5,767 nt of DNA from Actinomycetota bacterium (lineage in GTDB: Bacteria > Actinomycetota > Thermoleophilia > RBG-16-64-13), in NCBI GenBank assembly GCA_003157225.1, contig PMIZ01000094.1, positions 1-5,767 of the forward strand. The letters run 5' to 3'. The translations under genes were made by a program, and so were the position numbers. A model generated the notes under the pieces. That model had not been told where the DNA came from. It was given only the letters and a program-made list of their open reading frames with translations, and did not search any database. Below are positions 1 to 4,500 of the stretch, piece after piece (the first letter of the stretch is position 1; every line of letters begins with the position of its first letter).

Positions 1-240
1 CAGACGGCCGGCCCCCACGCTACCGCCGCGGAGCGTGAGACCCGAGCGGCCATAGCCAGAGCGCTCACACGCGTGCCCGAGGGCCAGCGGGAGGTGATCC
101 TGCTCCGCTACGTCCTCAGCATGTCTCTGGCCGACACGGCGGCTGTTGTGGGGCGGTCGGAGGGCGCCGTCAAGCAGCTCCAGCTCCGGGGGCTGGCCAC
201 TCTGAAGGCACTTCTCCAGCAGGCCGACCTTCATTCGTAA
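1..240 (+). CDS. ECF-type RNA polymerase sigma factor, C-terminal fragment
   Basis: This is the last 79 codons of a gene whose start lies before the window; the frame is open from base 1 to the TAA at 238-240. The fragment matches sigma region 4 (sigma70_r4 / ECF type), which binds the promoter -35 element. It shows the family pattern VPEGQREVILLRY (fragment residues 25-37), followed by the helix-turn-helix S42-L-A-D-T-A-A-V-V-G51-R-S-E-G-A-V-K58, where ECF sigmas typically have S-x-x-E-I-A-x-x-L-G-x-S-E-G-A-V-K. A short basic helix (R63 to L72) closes the domain. D45-T46 replaces the more usual E-I at the start of the HTH. The group of ECF factor cannot be decided because region 2 is missing. 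The neighbour 33 bp downstream is a membrane protein with anti-sigma topology, the usual partner. The family call is firm; the regulon is unknown. Confidence 0.9.
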   Translation, partial: QTAGPHATAAERETRAAIARALTRVPEGQREVILLRYVLSMSLADTAAVVGRSEGAVKQLQLRGLATLKALLQQADLHS

Positions 241-273
241 CTTTTTTGCCCGTCCGGCAATATACGAGTCAGT

Positions 274-1275
274 ATGTTTGCGAGGACTTTCAAGAAACGC
301 GGGACGAGCAAGGGCAAAGGCCCAGAAAGCCTGCCGTCCACTCCCGCGGCTGTCGACCTCACCGATATCGCTCTCGACGAGGCGTTGTTGGCCATCGACT
401 CGCAACTGCGCGGCCTGGCCGAGATCGGGGTAGCCCAGGCAGCCAAGGAACGCAGCTGGGCAACCTTGCATCGCGAGCTGGAGCGCCACCCCATTCGTCC
501 TGCTGCCTCCGCACTTCCCAAAGGTGCTGCGACGCGGCCGGTGCTGAACGGTAGCTCGGTCCGCACCGCTCCCGCCGGTCACTCTCGCGGCTGGCGCGTG
601 GCGATCGGCTCCATGGCGGCGGCGGTCGTAGCGATCGCGGTGCTGGGCAGCTATGCAGCTGGCCTCTTCACCACCACGGCTACGAACACCTCCTTGACGC
701 TCGCGGAGAGCACCGAGGGCACTCAACCCCCGACCAGCGTCTCCAGCTCCGACACGGTCAGCACCCCGGGGTCCACCTCCACCGAAACTGTCGTGACCGA
801 GGTGACCACCACGGCCACCACCACGCGAACCGTCACGACGAACAGCACTCAGAGCACTACTCCTACTTCCAAAGGACCCGTCGTCACCAACAACGCACCG
901 ACCACTCAGCCCCAGCAGAACGGCACCACCACGACGAACGAGCAACAGATGGCGGATGCCCAGCTCGAGAACTCGGCCATGGGCGCAGCCCAAGCGCTGG
1001 GCCGGGCCGTGGTCGACAGGTTCGCGTCCGGAGACCTGTCAGGGGCGCGCTCTCTGGTCGACTCGGGTGCCGAGGCCGGGCTCACCTGGATGATCTCGTC
1101 GCTCGATGCTCCCACTGACCCCTCTGTGGATGTGAGCGCGACCAAGGTGATCAGCAAAGACACGGTTCGTATCACCCTGCAGTTCGTAGACGGCGACAAG
1201 ACTCCCCGCTTCTTCATCAAGGTCCGAGTGACCCCCGGCAGCGCCATAGTCACCGACATCAGTCGCGGGCTATGA
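274..1275 (+). CDS. single-pass membrane protein, probable anti-sigma factor
   Basis: A 333-residue protein I cannot name by homology. Architecture as seen: a basic N-terminus (K7-K-R-G); a predicted helical cytoplasmic part (about 28-72, including an A-x-x-x-x-W-x-x-L-x-x-E-L-E-R-H stretch near 57-72) that could clasp a sigma factor; one transmembrane helix around 107-132 rich in A/V/I; a Thr/Ser/Pro/Asn linker (about 133-225) with almost no hydrophobic core; and a folded-looking alpha+beta domain (about 235-333) whose size and pattern recall NTF2-like folds. No HxxxCxxC zinc anti-sigma motif is present and I see no cysteine. The ATG at 274 was chosen because it follows the sigma stop by 33 bp and the translation begins cleanly; the upstream GAG (266-268) is only a weak ribosome site, so translational coupling to the sigma gene is plausible. 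The gap holds a T6 run and a small TTGCC/GGCAA hairpin (246-260). Anti-sigma function is inferred from topology and position. Confidence 0.75.
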   Translation: MFARTFKKRGTSKGKGPESLPSTPAAVDLTDIALDEALLAIDSQLRGLAEIGVAQAAKERSWATLHRELERHPIRPAASALPKGAATRPVLNGSSVRTAPAGHSRGWRVAIGSMAAAVVAIAVLGSYAAGLFTTTATNTSLTLAESTEGTQPPTSVSSSDTVSTPGSTSTETVVTEVTTTATTTRTVTTNSTQSTTPTSKGPVVTNNAPTTQPQQNGTTTTNEQQMADAQLENSAMGAAQALGRAVVDRFASGDLSGARSLVDSGAEAGLTWMISSLDAPTDPSVDVSATKVISKDTVRITLQFVDGDKTPRFFIKVRVTPGSAIVTDISRGL

Positions 1276-1298
1276 CGAAGAACCGAGTGCTATGAGGC

Positions 1299-1328
1299 TT
1301 GACTTGTCACATCGTGCTTCGATATCCT
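1299..1328 (+). promoter_or_regulatory. sigma-A-type promoter of the SLH protein gene
   Basis: TTGACT at 1299-1304 (5 of 6 to the -35 consensus) and TATCCT at 1323-1328 (4 of 6 to the -10 consensus) are separated by 18 bp. Transcription would start near 1335-1338, giving a leader of roughly 220 nt before the ATG at 1559. The site begins 23 bp after the anti-sigma stop codon, so the surface protein gene can be transcribed independently of the sigma operon. I saw no convincing ECF-type GGAAC/CGT pair with correct spacing in this gap. Prediction by eye only. Confidence 0.55.
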
Positions 1329-1360
1329 CAGCCGTCTGTGCGGCTGGGCTGCACTTTTTT
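1329..1360 (+). terminator. possible weak intrinsic terminator after the sigma/anti-sigma operon
   Basis: CAGCCG (1329-1334) and CGGCTG (1341-1346) form a perfect 6-bp hairpin with a 6-nt loop. A T6 run follows at 1355-1360 but is 8 nt away from the stem. An alternative pairing of CAGCC (1329-1333) with GGCTG (1347-1351) puts the T run only 3 nt away but has a 13-nt loop. Either could end read-through from the upstream operon. The 3' arm overlaps the closing helix of the leader structure, so the two folds compete in a read-through transcript but not in one starting near 1335. Weak case. Confidence 0.3.
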
Positions 1361-1450
1361 GTTGGTCTGAAACGGCTGCGGGCACTTCTTGCCGCCCAAG
1401 GCCCAAACAGAGTTTGCCACTCCGCGTTGGTAGGCGCGGGTGTGAGCCCA
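1345..1450 (+). ncRNA. multi-branched structured 5' leader (candidate cis-regulatory RNA)
   Basis: The segment can fold into a closed domain. Closing helix: TGGGCT (1345-1350) with AGCCCA (1445-1450), continued after a single bulged G1351 by CAC (1352-1354) with GTG (1442-1444), nine Watson-Crick pairs in all. Inside are three compatible hairpins: A, GCG(G)GCA/TGCCGC at 1378-1395; B, CAAAC-AGA-GTTTG at 1404-1416; C, CCGCG/CGCGG at 1422-1439 plus a T1421-G1440 wobble. The TTGG in loop C (1427-1430) could also pair with the unpaired CCAA (1396-1399) between A and B, making a pseudoknot. It would sit at the very 5' end of the transcript from the 1299-1328 promoter. I could not match it to a known riboswitch class. 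Folding was done by hand with no energy calculation or comparative support. Confidence 0.4.
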
Positions 1451-1476
1451 AGAACGGAAGGAGGTGATTCGTTCTT
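1450..1476 (+). promoter_or_regulatory. hairpin presenting an orphan Shine-Dalgarno sequence
   Basis: AAGAACG (1450-1456) and CGTTCTT (1470-1476) form a perfect 7-bp stem. The 13-nt loop contains AAGGAGGTGAT (1458-1468), an 11-nt match to the complement of the 16S rRNA 3' end. No ATG, GTG or TTG lies at the right distance downstream, and the gene's own start is 90 nt away with its own ribosome site. It could be a ribosome standby or loading site, a 30S-binding regulatory element, or, at the DNA level, a dyad operator. The pairing and the SD match are seen directly; the role is inference. Confidence 0.5.
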
Positions 1477-1478
1477 AC

Positions 1479-1509
1479 TTCCTACTAACTACCGCAGCAC
1501 AAGTAGGAA
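1479..1509 (+). promoter_or_regulatory. 8-bp leader hairpin
   Basis: TTCCTACT (1479-1486) and AGTAGGAA (1502-1509) are perfect inverted arms around a 15-nt loop. There is no T run after it, so it is not a terminator. It lies just 3' of the orphan-SD hairpin and is followed by an A-rich, probably unpaired stretch (1510-1545) leading to the ribosome site. Possible roles are mRNA stabilisation, keeping the A-rich region open, or a protein-binding dyad. Confidence 0.45.
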
Positions 1510-1544
1510 ATGGCAAGAACCTATTGCTATGAATGTAAACGTAA

Positions 1545-1551
1545 AGAGGAG
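1545..1551 (+). promoter_or_regulatory. ribosome binding site of the SLH protein gene
   Basis: AGAGGAG at 1545-1551 is a strong Shine-Dalgarno sequence ending 7 nt before the ATG at 1559. This decides the start: an in-frame ATG at 1529 would add ten residues ahead of the signal peptide but has no such site upstream. Confidence 0.85.
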
Positions 1552-1558
1552 TGGTCTC

Positions 1559-4500
1559 ATGCAGAAACGCACCTTAAAGGTAGCGGTTCTGGCCGTCCTC
1601 GCTGTCGTCCTGGTTCTGGCTTTCGCTCTGCCGGCTTTCGCCGACGCAACATGGAGCGATCTGCCCGACACGGTTACCGCCAAGTATGGCGTGACCGACA
1701 ACCAGGTCGCCGCGATATCCGAAGGCTTCCCCGGTGGATTGTGGAAGCCTTACCAGAGTGTGACCCGCGCCCAGTTCACCAAAATGGCTGTGGCGTGCTT
1801 CGGTCTCAATCTGGTGGATCCGGCCACCGCGTCCTTCACGGACGTCCCCAAAGGCAGCATCTACTTCAAGTATATTGAAGGCGCGAAGGCCGTTGGTCTC
1901 ATCAACGGTACTACCGCAACCACCTTCAGCCCGAACGCAAACATAACCCGCCAGCAGGCCATCGCCATCGTTGCCCGTTACATTGCCAAAGTGAACGGCT
2001 ACGATCTCAAGACGATGTATTCGGCTACCGAGCTCGATGCCCTGCTGAAGCATTTCGGCGACGCCGCTAGCGTGGCTGCCGATCTGAAGAACGAAGTGGC
2101 TTTCGCGTTTGACATGGGCCTCAGCAACGGCGATGCCTATGGCAACGTGGCTCCGCTTGCCAATCTGACTCGTATCCAGGGCGCTGCTTTCCTGCTTCGC
2201 GCCAAGGCTCTCGTTCCGCCGCAGCATTGGACTGCTGCCAAGATCGAGTTGGTAAGCACAGATAAGACCGAAGGTCTCATCGGACAGCCTTTCAAGGCGA
2301 CCTTCCAGGTCACCGACGCCACCGGCCATCCGGCCATCGGCGTGCTGGTCGACGTCGACTCCCTTGTGGCTGACTTCTATGTTGGCAATACGTCGCCCGA
2401 AGCGGCGCTGACCAACAACGAGGGCCAGGTCACCGTCAACATGCTGTCCATGGAACCGGGCACGCAGCGCTTGAGCGCCAGCGTCCAGGGCCTCGGCACC
2501 ATCTACACCACCAGGTACTGGTTGGCGCTGGACGAGGTCTACAACGTCGATGGTGCCACTTCGCAGAACAACGCTGGCGTGGAGCACACGTGGGGCGTCC
2601 GCACGGTCGTCTTCGGCCCCGGCCCCGAGTCCACCAGCGTCAGCGACTGGTACAACGCCATCTACACCACGGTGGCCTTCGACAAGAACAACATCAACGT
2701 CATCGACGGTGTCGACGCCAACGATGACCCCGGGTATCCCATGTTCCTGTTCGGCGACGGTTGGACCTACGCGGACGAGCTTGTGCTGGCGAAGTACGGC
2801 TACAAGCCGCGTACTCTGGCCGGCATCGACGTCAAATGGGCCATCGTGAACAAGTTGGACGACCCGCTGACCAAGCTGACCAACGAGGCTGAGACCTCGG
2901 TTGGCAACATCACCAAGGTCGACGGCGCCGCGATTACTCCCGCCAAGACGGCGACCGGCAAGACCGACGCCAACGGCCTGAGCACCATCGTGGTGTACTC
3001 CGAGCAGGTCGGCCACACCTACACCCAGGCGATCGCGGACTACTTGGGCAACCCGTATCCGCAGGAACTCTTCAACCACGGGACGTTTGAGAAGTCGGTC
3101 TGGTGGCACAACTTCGATTGGGACGATCAGCCCACCGATGAAGCCTTCCAGACTAAGACCTGGATCGCCCATACCATCAGTTCAGGCACCACCGCCGGCC
3201 CCATCACTTTGGCCTACCAGACCGGCAACATCGGTGAAGAGAAGACCCTCACCATCACCCTCAAGGACACTTACGGCAACCCGGTTGCCGGCAAGTACGT
3301 CGAGTGGTTCATGCAGGGTGTCGGCTTCTTCCAGACCGATGACTCGGGCGACCAGTCCGACCCGGATGTCGCCGCCAACAACCATGACTACGACGTTACG
3401 AACGCCGCTGGCGTATCGACGCTGTTTGTCAAGTCCTATGACGCTGGCGAGCAGATCATCCATGCCAAAGTGCGTGACAAAGGCACGGGCGGCAATGAAG
3501 GCACCTTCAACGACACCACCTACACCGCCGAGGTGCAGTGGTTCGATGCCGACATCGTCACCTTCGACAACATCACCACGCAGTCGGTTCTCGTAGATGC
3601 CTACACCGACGTTCCGGCGTACGTGGACTACAAGAACGAAGCAGTCTCGTCGAACCCGGTCAACACCTCTCATACCTTCGACCTCTGGGTCTATGGTCTG
3701 AAGCTCGAGTACGACCCGACTGTTCTCTACGCCGACGGCCAGACGCCGCTGATCGACAGCGACGCAGCCGGCCATTCGTATGACGCCATCATCGACGCCA
3801 ACGACGCCACCTACTTCGGTGGCATCCTCATGTGGCCCATGCCGCCTCAGTTTGATGGTGGTAACTTCAGCAACTGGTCGTGGTTCGAGAACAAGATGAT
3901 TGCTCCTTGGAGCTACACGTTCAGGTTCCCGGCCGGTACGGTCGCCGACTCTGCCCCCCTCGGTACGTTGGGGCCGAAGCAGCGTTGGGCGTTTGACTGG
4001 GACCAGAACGGTGTCATTGAGAAGCATTCAAACGTCACCGAAAAGGACGTGGGCTGGGATCAGAATGGCGACGGGAAGATCGACCTCACCCCGCTTGATG
4101 AGACCGGTAACGTCCAGGTGCAAGTCGCCGGCGTGTGGACCACCCTCTCCTTCGAGGGCGCCTACACGATGTACGACTATGACGAGGACGGCTACAAAGA
4201 GCCCTTCGAGGGCGTGCCCGGTATCTACCTGCCGCTGGCCGGCAAGACCGTCACGTTCAGCAAGGCCAATGCAGACGGCCCCGGCTTCAGCAACCTGGGC
4301 ACGGTCGCCAAGATAACGGGCCCAGACCTGCCGCTCTGGCTGAGCTATCCCTATGGCCTCACGTTCCTGAACTACGACTTCAATGGCGCTAAGGTCGCCG
4401 GAGTCGGTTCCATCACCGCCCCGACCACGAGCGTGACCACTGATGCCGCCGGTAAGGCGAGCGTCACCATCACCTCCAACACCAAAGGTCCTGAGACCAT

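Noticed and set aside
242..260. T6 run plus TTGCC/GGCAA hairpin between the sigma and anti-sigma genes as a terminator
   Set aside because: The T run precedes the hairpin instead of following it on the + strand, so it does not fit an intrinsic terminator for this operon.
906..1259. Minus-strand frame within the anti-sigma gene, and the 231-566 minus and 246-554 plus frames
   Set aside because: They overlap a well-supported coding frame and show no domain pattern or ribosome site.
1361..1456. Known riboswitch identity (cobalamin or c-di-GMP-I)
   Set aside because: GCCACT, GGTAGGC and GAGCCC in order recall the 3' part of cobalamin elements, and GGCCCAAAC...CACTCCG recalls the 3' half of c-di-GMP-I, but the invariant core sequences of both classes are missing. 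The resemblance is too partial to call.
1517..1543. ECF-type promoter GAACC...CGTA before the SLH gene
   Set aside because: The spacer (18-19 bp) is longer than the usual 16-17, and the -35-like part lacks the leading GG.
1510..1878. Overlapping + strand frame from ATG 1510 with a CxxC-x7-HxxxH pattern at its N-terminus
   Set aside because: The zinc-finger-like spacing is eye-catching, but the frame runs out of phase through the signal peptide and SLH coding region, has no proper ribosome site, and becomes Arg/Gly-rich noise.
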